Both the position numbers and the translations under genes were made by a program. The notes beneath the pieces are model-generated. The model searched no databases, had not been told where the DNA came from, and worked only from the letters and a program-made list of their open reading frames with translations. From Ignavibacteriales bacterium (GTDB taxonomy: Bacteria; Bacteroidota; Ignavibacteria; Ignavibacteriales; Ignavibacteriaceae), in the NCBI GenBank assembly GCA_016709155.1, contig JADJEI010000013.1, forward strand, positions 992,001-1,056,000: a stretch of 64,000 nucleotides of DNA, given 5' to 3'. The stretch's first letter is position 1. Every line of letters begins with the position of its first letter. Shown piece by piece: positions 19,997-28,478 of the stretch.

Positions 19997-20533
19997 ATGA
20001 AAAAACTTTTTACCTTAATTGCAATCGTCTATTTATTTCCCGCCGCTTTATTGGCACAGAATTCATATTTGATAGTTGAGTCGGGCATCGCCGAACCATT
20101 CTCGGCATTCGGAAACACTCATAAAAATGGTTTTTCAAGTGCTCTTAGTTTTGCAGTAAACCCACATTATGAATCACGAGGATTCAATTATTTTCTTACC
20201 GCTTCAGTCGGTTACCAAAGATTTGAATCGAATAACGATCCAAATTATGTTAGTCATATTGTGCCTATTACACTCGGTGCTATTTTTCCTTTTGGGCAGG
20301 ATTGGTTCGTCCCCTATTTAAAAGGCGAGGTGGGTGCTTATATTGGAGAATATGATAATGGATTTGAAAAAGTAAATGAAACTTCATTTGGATTCGCACC
20401 CGGAGTTGGCTTTTTCTTTGCTCTAAACCGCTTTTGGGGTTTAGATGTCCAGGCAAAATTTACGAAAGTATTAAAAAAGAATGACGAAATTGGATATTTC
20501 GGTTATCATGGCGGTTTAGTCTTTCGTTTCTAA
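19997..20533 (+). CDS. Small outer-membrane beta-barrel protein
   Basis: A 178-aa protein with a Sec signal peptide ('LFTLIAIVYLFPAALLAQN', cleavage after ALA) and alternating polar/aromatic strands ending in 'GGLVFRF', the C-terminal Phe pattern of outer-membrane barrels. It resembles the 8-strand OmpA/OprF-like barrel family (PF13505-type): 'FFLTASVGYQRF'-like strands, 'VPYLKGEVGAY', 'FGFAPGVGFFFAL', 'VQAKFTKVL'. No OmpA peptidoglycan-binding domain is present, so it is a barrel only. It stands alone between tRNA-Phe and purC. Precise role unknown. Confidence 0.75.
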   Translation: MKKLFTLIAIVYLFPAALLAQNSYLIVESGIAEPFSAFGNTHKNGFSSALSFAVNPHYESRGFNYFLTASVGYQRFESNNDPNYVSHIVPITLGAIFPFGQDWFVPYLKGEVGAYIGEYDNGFEKVNETSFGFAPGVGFFFALNRFWGLDVQAKFTKVLKKNDEIGYFGYHGGLVFRF

Positions 20534-20560
20534 TCTTCTCTTTTATTTCGGTGCTCACTT

Positions 20561-20601
20561 ACTTCGCAATTGATTACATCAATTGAAGTGATTAAATTTT
20601 T
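20561..20601 (+). terminator. Candidate terminator hairpin between the barrel gene and purC
   Basis: CAATTGAT (20567-20574), loop TAC, ATCAATTG (20578-20585): eight perfect base pairs, extended by ACTT (20561-20564) with AAGT (20586-20589) across a 2-nt bulge. A five-T run follows at 20597-20601, some distance from the stem, so termination strength is uncertain. Confidence 0.4.
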
Positions 20602-20622
20602 CTATTCTTTGATCTAACGATA

Positions 20623-20654
20623 GTTGAATAAACAAAATCTCCTGCCTATATTTG
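20623..20654 (+). promoter_or_regulatory. Bacteroidota-type promoter of purC
   Basis: GTTG (20623-20626), 20-nt spacer, TATATTTG (20647-20654), a perfect TAnnTTTG. The ATG of purC is 21 nt downstream of the -7 box, so the leader is short. Confidence 0.6.
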
Positions 20655-20675
20655 TCATAAAAATAAAATACCAAA

Positions 20676-21572
20676 ATGGCTGAGCAAATTATTCTTAAAA
20701 CTAATTTCCAAAAATTGAAATTGGTTAAACGCGGTAAAGTAAGAGATATTTATGATTTGGGAGAATACTTCCTCATTGTATCATCTGATAGATTATCAGC
20801 TTTCGATGTTATCCTGAATCAAGGAATTCCTTTCAAAGGGAAAGTTTTAAATAAAATTTCACAATTCTGGTTTGATTTCAGCAAAAATATTATTGCCAAT
20901 CATTTGATTTCCACTGATATTAATAAATTTACTCCCGCTTGTGCAGCTTATAAAAATGATCTGGATGGGAGGTCAATGATGGTAAAAAAAACTGAAGTTA
21001 TTCCTATTGAGTGTATTGTTAGAGGGTACATTTCAGGATCAGGGTGGGTGGATTATCAGAAGAGTGGTTCGATATCAGGTTTAAAATTGCCTAAAGGATT
21101 AGTCGAATCTGAAAAATTGTCCGAACCAATTTTTACCCCATCCACAAAAGCCGAAATTGGCGATCACGATCAGAACATATCATCTCTTGAAGCTGAAAAA
21201 ATAGTCGGTCGAACTAATATTCTAAAATTACAGGAGACTGCTTTAAATATTTATAAAAGCGCTTCGGACTATGCTCTGACAAAGGGAATAATTATTGCCG
21301 ATACTAAAATGGAATTTGGTTTATACAATCATGAAATAATTTTAATTGATGAACTGCTTACTCCGGATTCATCTCGTTTCTGGTCTGTTGAAAATTACCA
21401 AAAAGGAAAGTCTCAGCAAAGTTTTGATAAGCAATTCATCAGAGATTATCTCCTTTCAATTAATTATAATAAGCAGCCACCCCCACCTGACTTGCCCCAG
21501 GAAATTATTAAAATGACGAGTCAGAAATATCTGGAAGCACTTAACCTGCTTACAGGGCTCACAGTAAATTAA
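20676..21572 (+). CDS. purC: Phosphoribosylaminoimidazole-succinocarboxamide synthase (SAICAR synthase)
   Basis: A 298-aa full-length SAICAR synthetase, the ATP-dependent purine-pathway enzyme joining CAIR and aspartate. Signature stretches: 'GKVRDIYDLGEYFLIVSSDRL' region (GKVRD loop), 'RLSAFDVILNQGIPFKG', 'VIPIECIVRGYISGSGW', 'EPIFTPSTKAEIGDHDQNIS', and 'IIIADTKMEFG' with 'IDELLTPDSSRFW'. Its length and motif order match the longer, yeast-Ade1-like form. The stop overlaps the start of the next gene by one base (TAATG), so the two are likely coupled. Confidence 0.97.
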   Translation: MAEQIILKTNFQKLKLVKRGKVRDIYDLGEYFLIVSSDRLSAFDVILNQGIPFKGKVLNKISQFWFDFSKNIIANHLISTDINKFTPACAAYKNDLDGRSMMVKKTEVIPIECIVRGYISGSGWVDYQKSGSISGLKLPKGLVESEKLSEPIFTPSTKAEIGDHDQNISSLEAEKIVGRTNILKLQETALNIYKSASDYALTKGIIIADTKMEFGLYNHEIILIDELLTPDSSRFWSVENYQKGKSQQSFDKQFIRDYLLSINYNKQPPPPDLPQEIIKMTSQKYLEALNLLTGLTVN

Positions 21573-21865
21573 TGAATCCCGTTCGTGTTAAGATGAGCGA
21601 TAAAAATGATTTGTTAATCAAGTGGGATGACAACTCTGAATCATCTATTTCCATTCCATTACTCCGTAAAAACTGTCCCTGCGCTACTTGCGTTGCAGAA
21701 AGAGATAAACAAGGTAAATTTTATATTCCGCTGTTAGAGCCTACCCAAATTTTAATTTCGGAAATCAAAATTGTTGGAAATTATGCATTAAGTATTACGT
21801 GGGGTGACGGACATAACACTGGTATATACGAATACACATTTTTGAAAAGTCTCTCAATAAATTAA
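21572..21865 (+). CDS. DUF971 (gamma-butyrobetaine-hydroxylase-like N-terminal domain) protein
   Basis: A 97-aa stand-alone domain with 'LRKNCPCATCVAERD' (three Cys in the usual CxCxxC arrangement) and 'YALSITWGDGHNTGIYEYTFL', the two hallmarks of the DUF971/PF06155 family. The Cys cluster is thought to bind metal, and family members often sit beside Fe-S assembly genes; here the neighbours are purC and pgsA, so no function can be read from context. Start codon overlaps the purC stop. Confidence 0.85.
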   Translation: MNPVRVKMSDKNDLLIKWDDNSESSISIPLLRKNCPCATCVAERDKQGKFYIPLLEPTQILISEIKIVGNYALSITWGDGHNTGIYEYTFLKSLSIN

Positions 21866-21874
21866 TTTTGAGAT

Positions 21875-22471
21875 ATGATTTTACCAAATCAGTTAACAGT
21901 CCTCAGAATTATTCTGACTCCTATTTTTTTATTTTTATTTCTTTATGAAAGTCAATTGTTAAAACAAATTTCATTGATTATCTTTTTAGCCGCTGCATTA
22001 ACTGATTGGTACGACGGCTGGCTTGCGAGAAAATTTAATTATATAACAAGCTGGGGAAAATTTTGGGACCCTTTGGCGGACAAAATTTTGACCTCATCTG
22101 CATTTTTCGGTTTTGCTATGGTTGGTTTAATTGCAAACTGGATGGTATCTGTTATTGTTCTAAGAGATTTACTAATTACTTTATTGCGTGTTTACAGCGA
22201 CTATCGCGGCTTCTCTTTTCGAACTTCAGTGTATGCTAAAATTAAAACTGTTCTTCAAATGATTTTTCTTTATTATTTATTAATAATCTTTGTCCTGAGT
22301 AAGAATCATTGGGTTCAATCAAACTATAACTATTTGATTTCATCGTTGCTTGATGAAAACTTGTTATTTTTTCTATCATTATTTATTACTGTGATCACTT
22401 TTTTTACAGGACTTCAATATATTTTTGCGAATAAAAATTTAATCAAAAAACTATTTCAAATTGAAAATTAA
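21875..22471 (+). CDS. pgsA: CDP-diacylglycerol-glycerol-3-phosphate 3-phosphatidyltransferase
   Basis: A 198-aa integral membrane enzyme that makes phosphatidylglycerol phosphate. It carries the full CDP-alcohol phosphotransferase motif, D-G-x2-A-R-x8-G-x3-D-x3-D, running from 'DGWLARKF' to 'GKFWDPLADK', and about five hydrophobic helices. The N-terminus 'LPNQLTVLRIILTPIFLFL' is typical of PgsA. It is followed, with overlap, by pgpA, the next enzyme in the pathway, which strongly supports PgsA over other members of the family. Confidence 0.94.
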   Translation: MILPNQLTVLRIILTPIFLFLFLYESQLLKQISLIIFLAAALTDWYDGWLARKFNYITSWGKFWDPLADKILTSSAFFGFAMVGLIANWMVSVIVLRDLLITLLRVYSDYRGFSFRTSVYAKIKTVLQMIFLYYLLIIFVLSKNHWVQSNYNYLISSLLDENLLFFLSLFITVITFFTGLQYIFANKNLIKKLFQIEN

Positions 22472-22931
22472 TTTTATTGAAAACTTTTTAGGCTCAGGTT
22501 TCTATACCGGGTACATTCCGATTGCTTCCGGAAGTTTTGCAAGTCTCATAGCACTGCTAATCTATTTTACACCCGGATTCGAAAATTATTTCATTCACAT
22601 TCCATTAATCCTGATATTTATTTTTTACGGTATATTCATTGGGAATAAATTTGAAAAAAAATTTGGAAAGGATCCGGCAGAGTGCACGATTGATGAGGTA
22701 GTTGGAATGTGGATATCATTATTATTTTTACCAAAGAGTTTATTTCTAAGTTTAATCGCATTTTTAATCTGGAGAATTTTAGACATTGTTAAACCAGCAC
22801 CGGCAAGAAATGTTGAAAAACTTAAAGGTGGGGTTGGAATAATGGCGGATGACATTATTGCAAGTACGTATACATTAATTATTATGCAATTACTTGTATT
22901 AATCATTAATAAATTGAATTTACATTTTTAG
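22461..22931 (+). CDS. pgpA: Phosphatidylglycerophosphatase A
   Basis: A 156-aa membrane enzyme that dephosphorylates phosphatidylglycerol phosphate. Motifs: 'GSGFYTGYIPIASGSFASL' near the N-terminus, 'DPAECTIDEVVGMWISLLFLP' around 72-92 (the acidic D-E catalytic or metal region), 'RILDIVKPAPARN' and 'GGVGIMADDIIA' near the C-terminus. The start is a TTG at 22461 that overlaps the last codons of pgsA; no ATG lies close by and the first residues match the family. Together with pgsA it gives the two steps to phosphatidylglycerol. Confidence 0.93.
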   Translation: MKINFIENFLGSGFYTGYIPIASGSFASLIALLIYFTPGFENYFIHIPLILIFIFYGIFIGNKFEKKFGKDPAECTIDEVVGMWISLLFLPKSLFLSLIAFLIWRILDIVKPAPARNVEKLKGGVGIMADDIIASTYTLIIMQLLVLIINKLNLHF

Positions 22932-22943
22932 GACAATATTCTA

Positions 22944-24200
22944 ATGAACGCACATATTATTTCTATAGGTGATGAAATATTAATCGGTCAAACAGTAAAC
23001 ACTAATGCTTCATACATTGGCAATATGCTATCCGATATTAATATCATCGTTAATAAGGTCACTGCAATTGGAGATGATGAAGCAGCAATCGTAAAAGAAT
23101 TCAAAGAGACCTGGGCAACCGATGATTTGATTATTGTTACCGGAGGATTAGGACCAACACACGATGACATTACGAGGTCTTGTGTGGTCAAATTTTTTAA
23201 TACTGAGTTAATAGAAAACGAGGATGTCTTAGGTGATATAAAATCCCTAATTGCAAAGAGGGGACGAACAATATCAAATATTATTAAAGGTCAGGCTCTG
23301 GTTCCTAAAATTGCTCTGCCAATAAGGAATCAGAATGGCACTGCCCCCGGGTATTGGATCGAAAAAGATGGAAAAATTTTTGTTGTTTTGCCTGGTGTAC
23401 CTTACGAAATGCAAGGCATGATGGAATCTTTTGTGCTGCCTAAACTCGCTCAACTGACTAGTAAAGTAGATTTTGTAATCAAAAAATTGATATTGTTAAC
23501 CACAGGAATTGGCGAATCGCTACTCGCAGAACGGTTGGGAAATTTAGATGAAATTTTGCAAGGAGCAAAGCTTGCATTCCTTCCAAGTCAAATAAGCGTA
23601 AAGTTGAGGGTGACTGTCCAGGAGAAAAATGAAGCAGCAGCAAAAAATAAACTAATTGAAATCGAGCAAAAGATCAGAAGCAAGGTAGGCAGATATATTT
23701 TTTCACGGGAAGATGAAGTGCTTGAAAATGTTGTCTCGAGATTATTAATTGAAAGAGAATTACGTCTTGCTGTGGCAGAATCTTGTACAGGTGGTTATCT
23801 TTCAAGCCTGTTAACTAACATTAGCGGCAGCAGCAAGTATTATGACCGGGGTGTTATCGCATATTGTAATGCAGCAAAAGTTGAAATTCTAAAAGTTGAT
23901 GAAGATAAAATCAACACCTTCGGTGCAGTTAGTTTAGAAGTTGCAAGACAAATGGCAGAGGGAGTTAAATCTATAAGCGGAAGTGATCTCGGAATTTCAC
24001 TCACAGGAATTTTAGGGCCAACTGGAGGTAGTGCTGAAAAACCTGTCGGTTTGGTATATATCGGTTTGTGTGATGATAATGTCTGTACGGCAAAAAAATT
24101 TCTTTTTGGAGATAACCGTTTAAGAAATAAACAAAGAGCTGCTCAGGCTGCCTTGGAGATGCTGCGCCGTCATTTACTGGGTATTCCTTTTGATGAATAG
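22944..24200 (+). CDS. cinA: CinA family protein (ADP-ribose pyrophosphatase / NMN deamidase)
   Basis: A 418-aa full-length CinA with both domains. The N-terminal molybdopterin-binding-like (COG1058) domain shows 'IISIGDEILIGQTVNTNASYI', 'VTGGLGPTHDDITR' and 'LPGVPYEMQGM'. The C-terminal amidase domain shows 'VAESCTGGYLSSLLTNISGSS' split over residues about 277-297, 'YDRGVIAYCNAAK', 'SLEVARQMAEG' and 'GILGPTGGSAEKPVGLVYIGL'. It would recycle pyridine nucleotides (NMN to NaMN). It sits directly before thpR and recA, a gene order frequent in bacteria. Confidence 0.95.
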   Translation: MNAHIISIGDEILIGQTVNTNASYIGNMLSDINIIVNKVTAIGDDEAAIVKEFKETWATDDLIIVTGGLGPTHDDITRSCVVKFFNTELIENEDVLGDIKSLIAKRGRTISNIIKGQALVPKIALPIRNQNGTAPGYWIEKDGKIFVVLPGVPYEMQGMMESFVLPKLAQLTSKVDFVIKKLILLTTGIGESLLAERLGNLDEILQGAKLAFLPSQISVKLRVTVQEKNEAAAKNKLIEIEQKIRSKVGRYIFSREDEVLENVVSRLLIERELRLAVAESCTGGYLSSLLTNISGSSKYYDRGVIAYCNAAKVEILKVDEDKINTFGAVSLEVARQMAEGVKSISGSDLGISLTGILGPTGGSAEKPVGLVYIGLCDDNVCTAKKFLFGDNRLRNKQRAAQAALEMLRRHLLGIPFDE

Positions 24201-24741
24201 ATTATTTGTTGCGATACCGATGCCAGAATTAATTCTGAGTAATATTTTTAATTTAATAAATAGTTTAAGCGACAAACAAACTGGTATGAGATGGGAAAAG
24301 AAGGAGAAAATCCATCTAACGCTTAAATTTATCGGCGAAGTTCCGAATGAAATTGTCCCATTAATAGTTGAGCAAATTTCATTCCTCAACCATTTTGAGA
24401 AAATAAAATTTTCGTTGACTGAATTTAATTTTTTCCCTAACGGTTATAATCCCAAAATTCTTTACATTGGATTATCTAATAATGAAATAATTAATCAAAT
24501 AGCTTTTGAATTAGACCAGAGATTATTTGAAATAGGAATAGAGAAATCGGAAAAGAGATTTAAACCACACTTAACAATTTTGAGGATTAAAAAACCGGTG
24601 TCTGATTCATTCATAAAAAGTTTTAAGTCACTGAATATTTCTTCATTAAATTTTATTGCAAATGAAGTCTCACTATATGAAAGTAAATTGAAGCCTGACG
24701 GCTCACACTATAAAAAAATAAAAAAATATTTTCTTAATTAA
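24193..24741 (+). CDS. thpR: RNA 2',3'-cyclic phosphodiesterase (2'-5' RNA ligase family)
   Basis: A 182-aa member of the 2H phosphoesterase superfamily. Both catalytic tetrapeptides are visible: 'HLTLKFIGE' (H-x-T-x) in the N-terminal half and 'KPHLTILRIKK' in the C-terminal half. The family begins 'RLFVAIPMPE', matching residues 3-12 here. ATG 24193 overlaps the cinA stop (24198-24200) and is preferred to a TTG one codon earlier. The ending 'ESKLKPDGSHYKKI' is the usual family C-terminus. Exact RNA substrate unknown. Confidence 0.92.
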   Translation: MNRLFVAIPMPELILSNIFNLINSLSDKQTGMRWEKKEKIHLTLKFIGEVPNEIVPLIVEQISFLNHFEKIKFSLTEFNFFPNGYNPKILYIGLSNNEIINQIAFELDQRLFEIGIEKSEKRFKPHLTILRIKKPVSDSFIKSFKSLNISSLNFIANEVSLYESKLKPDGSHYKKIKKYFLN

Positions 24742-24754
24742 ATTGGAGGTTAAA

Positions 24755-25822
24755 ATGAGTTCTGATCGTGATCAAAAAATAAAAATAATAGACGATGCGA
24801 TTGCCAGTATAGAAAAAACATATGGCAAAGGTGCTATTATGAAACTTGGCGATGGTGTCATTAACAACATCGAATCAATACCAACCGGCGCGCTTTCATT
24901 AGATTATGCTCTTGGTATTGGCGGTGTTCCTCGTGGAAGAGTAATCGAAATTTATGGACCTGAATCAAGTGGAAAAACAACACTCTGCCTTCATATAATC
25001 GCTGAAGCTCAGAAGACAGGGGGACTTGCAGCATTCATTGACGCAGAACATGCTCTCGATGTTAATTATGCAAAAAGACTTGGTGTGGATACAAGTAATT
25101 TGCTTATATCGCAGCCGGATTTTGGTGAACAGGCTCTCGAAATTACTGACACGCTCGTTCGCAGCAATGCATTGGATGTCATTGTGATTGATTCTGTCGC
25201 TGCACTCGTTCCGCGTAGTGAAATTGAAGGTGAGATGGGAGATGCAACTATGGCTGTTCAGGCTCGACTAATGTCGCAGGCATTAAGAAAACTTACCGGT
25301 GCAATATCAAAATCGAAAACTTCAGTAATTTTTATCAATCAACTTCGGAGTAAAATTGGTGTGATGTTCGGCAATCCCGAAACAACGACTGGTGGTAACG
25401 CGCTTAAATTTTACGCTTCTGTTCGACTGGATATCAGAAGAATTGCAGCTATTAAAGACGGCAATGATGTCATCGGAAACAGAACACGTGTAAAGATTGT
25501 TAAGAGTAAAGTTGCCCCTCCTTTTAAGGAAGTTGAATTTGATATATTATATAACGAAGGCATTAGTAAATCCGGCGATGTAATTGACTTAGCAGTTGAT
25601 CAGGGAATTATTAAAAAGAGCGGTTCTTGGTTTACATTTAACGAAGATAGATTTCAAGGGAGGGAGCAGTTCAAAGCAAAACTTCTTGAAGCACCGGAGA
25701 TTTATGAAGAACTCGCAAAGCAGGTGAAAATTAAACTTGGAATGCTTAAGGAAGGGGATACTAAATCTCCAGAAAAAAAGGAAGATGAAAAACCACAATC
25801 AAAAGAAAAGAAATCGAAGTAA
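24755..25822 (+). CDS. recA: Recombinase RecA
   Basis: A 355-aa RecA, the DNA-strand-exchange ATPase and SOS co-protease. Walker A 'GPESSGKTT' at 68-76; 'IDAEHALD'; Walker B 'VIVIDSVAALVP'; L1 region 'EGEMGDATMAVQARLMSQALRKL'-type loop; L2 'INQLRSKIGVMFGNPETTTGGNALKFYAS' region. The C-terminal tail is Lys/Glu-rich and low complexity, as usual. ATG 24755 is chosen because GGAGG at 24745-24749 sits 5 nt upstream, one of the clearest Shine-Dalgarno sites in the window. recX follows 15 nt later. Confidence 0.98.
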   Translation: MSSDRDQKIKIIDDAIASIEKTYGKGAIMKLGDGVINNIESIPTGALSLDYALGIGGVPRGRVIEIYGPESSGKTTLCLHIIAEAQKTGGLAAFIDAEHALDVNYAKRLGVDTSNLLISQPDFGEQALEITDTLVRSNALDVIVIDSVAALVPRSEIEGEMGDATMAVQARLMSQALRKLTGAISKSKTSVIFINQLRSKIGVMFGNPETTTGGNALKFYASVRLDIRRIAAIKDGNDVIGNRTRVKIVKSKVAPPFKEVEFDILYNEGISKSGDVIDLAVDQGIIKKSGSWFTFNEDRFQGREQFKAKLLEAPEIYEELAKQVKIKLGMLKEGDTKSPEKKEDEKPQSKEKKSK

Positions 25823-25837
25823 TTTATTGTGTATTAA

Positions 25838-26480
25838 ATGACGATTGAAAGAATTGTTAAACGTTCTGATGAATCTGCGTCAGTTTTTTTTGATGATCAA
25901 AGCGAAATAATTCTTTCCTATGAGGTAATTATTAAAAACGGCTTGAGGAAAGGTGATGCAGTTTCCGAAAGCCTTTTTTATTTACTTAAAGACGAGAATG
26001 AAAAGTATTTTATCAAAAAGAAAGCAATAAATCTAATAGCGAGGAGAATTCATTCTTCAAGAGAATTGCAGATAAAACTTTTGCAGAAGAGATATAGCAA
26101 AAAACTGATTGATGAAGTGATACAAAATTTAATTTATAATAAAATTATTAATGACGAGGCATTTGCCCAGATATTTGTCGAAGAAAAATCCAGGACAAAA
26201 CATTGGGGCAGATCAAAATTGAAGGGGGAACTAATCAAGAGGGGTATTAAAAATGATGTTATCGAGATAGTGCTTCAATCTGAATTGCATGATGATTCTG
26301 AACACATAAAAAAGCTTGTTGAAAAAAAAAGCAAATATTTTACGAAAAAGAAATTACACTGATCAGCAATTGAAGCAAAAGTTGTTTTCATTCCTTCTTT
26401 CAAAAGGATTTGAAATTGATTTAATAAAAAAATGTATACAGGATTTATTCTCTGGTAATTATGAGGAATTAATTGATTGA
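25838..26480 (+). CDS. recX: Regulatory protein RecX, one-base frameshift near the 3' end
   Basis: RecX binds RecA filaments and limits their growth. The sequence has the three-helix RecX repeats: 'AINLIARRIHSSRELQIKLLQKRYS', 'IIDEVIQNLIYNKIINDEAFAQIFVEEK' with 'WGRSKLKGELIKRGI', and 'IEIVLQSEL' (quoted in parts). The first frame stops at 26362. The third repeat continues in the next frame as 'DQQLKQKLFSFLLSKGFEID' and ends at 26480. Removing one A from the A-run at 26345-26349 restores one protein of about 213 aa. With the frame restored, its end overlaps the convergent NUDIX gene by 12 nt. Position after recA confirms the identity. Confidence 0.88.
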
Positions 26481-26879
26481 TTTTTTTATCTTCTGCATTA
26501 AATCAGCGACTCCCTCCATTTCAATTTTTTGAATTGCTTCGTCAATAGGAAACCACTTCCTCTTTCTAAAATTACTTTCAGGATAATCATCTAAAAATTT
26601 TACAACTTCCATCGAATAGATTTTCATTAAACACTTGCCAATGGGTTTATCAAAAATAATTTCTCCAAGTTCGTAAGTTTCGTTCGAACCTATAATCCCT
26701 GCTTCTTCATAAGCTTCTTTTTTTGCCGATTCGAAGGAGGTAAGATTAAATTCGATATAACCTTTCGGGATGATCCACTTTTGTTTTCGTCTTGAGGTAA
26801 TTAAGAGAATCTCTATAGCATTGTTTACCCTTCGATATGGAATTACCCCAGCCTGAGCAAAATTAAATTCGATTTTCAA
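26469..26879 (-). CDS. NUDIX hydrolase
   Basis: A 136-aa NUDIX protein. The domain begins 'FAQAGVIPYRRV', continues 'WIIPKGYIEFNLTSFESA' and 'KKEAYEEAGI' (the Nudix box core R/K-E-x2-E-E-x-G), then 'KCLMKIYSMEV' and 'KRKWFPIDEAI'. The Nudix box is of the shorter 'PKG-IE' type seen in diadenosine polyphosphate / diphosphoinositol polyphosphate hydrolase relatives, with Leu replacing the first Glu of the canonical box. Probably cleaves a nucleoside diphosphate-linked compound; the substrate is unknown. It runs opposite to recX. Confidence 0.87.
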   Translation of the reverse strand: MKIEFNFAQAGVIPYRRVNNAIEILLITSRRKQKWIIPKGYIEFNLTSFESAKKEAYEEAGIIGSNETYELGEIIFDKPIGKCLMKIYSMEVVKFLDDYPESNFRKRKWFPIDEAIQKIEMEGVADLMQKIKKSIN

Positions 26880-26920
26880 TATTATTTTTCAATTTCAAGA
26901 ATATTTAGGAAACATTTCAG

Positions 26921-28344
26921 CTAACTAAAAATATTTTTTGTTAAAGCAATCAACCTGTTTACCTGATCAATTGAATTTCCTTCGGCAAATATTTTTAGGG
27001 TGGGGTTACTTTCAGATATGCGAATTACGACCCACTTAAAATCGCCTTCAAAAATAAATTTTATAGCAGTTTTATTTTCTTTTCTGCCATTGAATATTTT
27101 CACTTCGCGCACTTTGAATTCGCCAAGAGTTGAAAATGGAGAATCTGTAAGCCGTGTGAATAGAGATCGGTGCGATTCTTCTATTATTAATTTTTCACGT
27201 TTAAAAAAGATTTCTCCATATATTTTCCTTTTTAAATTGATTAAGTCACTCAACTTTTTATAGCCGGAACGCGCCAACATTTCAGTAAAATTAATGCAAA
27301 GAAAACCCCATCACTATCGGGGATGTGGTTTTTAAATGAATAAGTTCCGGTCTCCTCACATCCAAATGCGATATTATTTTTTAGAAGTAATTCGGTTACA
27401 TATCGAAAACCAAGATTCGTTTCAATGATTTTTCTATTCAATGAGTCTGTTATGATTTTCATTTTATCCGAAAGTGTAGCTGTTTTCACGATGTCCCCGG
27501 ATATTCCTCTATCATTTAAAATATAATCTGCCAGCAAAATTGAAAGTTCCTGTTGAGAAACCCATTCGCCAGCTTCGGTCAAAATCCCTAATCGTTCACC
27601 ATCGCCGTCAGTAGCAATTCCGAAAGAGTATTTATTGGTTTTGGCGAGTTCATTTTTTAACGGCAACAAATTTTCTTCAATAACAAGAGGTATTCGCTGA
27701 GAAAAATCATGTCCCGCAATTTTGAAGATTGTTTTCGAGTCAATATCATGTTTGAAAAAAAGATTCTCTAATATTTGTTGACCGGCAGCACTCATCGAGT
27801 CTATAAGTATTTTTATCCCCGAATGACGAATTGCTTCAAAATCAATAAGAGGCTCAATTGATTCATAGTATCTGCTTCTAATATCAACCTGGTGAATAAA
27901 CTCATCATCAGCCTGAACTAAAGATTCACCAAGATAATTTTCTATCGAGATAGAATCTGCACAAGAAAATGGACCGCCGTAAAAATCTTTAAACTTTATA
28001 CCATTGTAGTCAACTGATTTATGCCCGCCTGTAATAATCACTCCTGCGTTCAAATTATTTGATCTCACATAATTAGAAACAGCAGGCGAGATACCTGATT
28101 TTTCGGAAAGGAGTGAGACAATAGAATTGCCGGAAAGAATTCTTGCGAAAAGAAGTGCAAATTCTTTAGAAGTTTTTCTTGTATCATATCCGACAGCTAC
28201 CTTAATCCTCTCTCGGGACTCATTTCGCTCGAATAAATAATTTGAAAACGCCTGTGCAATTTCTGCAATGGAATTATTATTCACCTCCTCCCCAATTTTC
28301 CCACGCCAGTCTTCCAATCCATATTTAAGTTTAAGTTTTCTCAT
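26921..28344 (-). CDS. Alpha-D-phosphohexomutase (PGM/PMM family), frameshifted, no phospho-serine
   Basis: Four-domain phosphoglucomutase/phosphomannomutase. Domain I contains 'KVAVGYDTRKTS' and 'AGVIITGGHKSVDYNGIKF'. In the family this is T-A-S-H-N-P, but here it is T105-G-G107-H-K-S, so the Ser that carries the phosphate is Gly. The metal loop is present ('IATDGDGERLGIL'), as is the sugar-binding loop ('GCEETGTYSF'). The reading frame breaks around 27284-27290 after 'FFALIL'; one extra T there restores 'TEMLARSGYKKLSDLI' and domain IV, which includes the phosphate-binding 'VIRISESNPTLKIFAEG' (R-x-S-x-T/N-P). Restored length is about 474 aa. The missing Ser makes ordinary mutase activity doubtful. 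Divergent from murB. Confidence 0.83.
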
Positions 28345-28478
28345 TTCTATCTTAAGATATATATTGTTTAAAATTAACAGTTCATAATTCGTTTTGAAAT
28401 ACTCTATTTAAGTTAAGAATAAATTATTTATATTTCATAAAACATTACTAATTAACTAAAATTTACTTAGCTTTTCTT

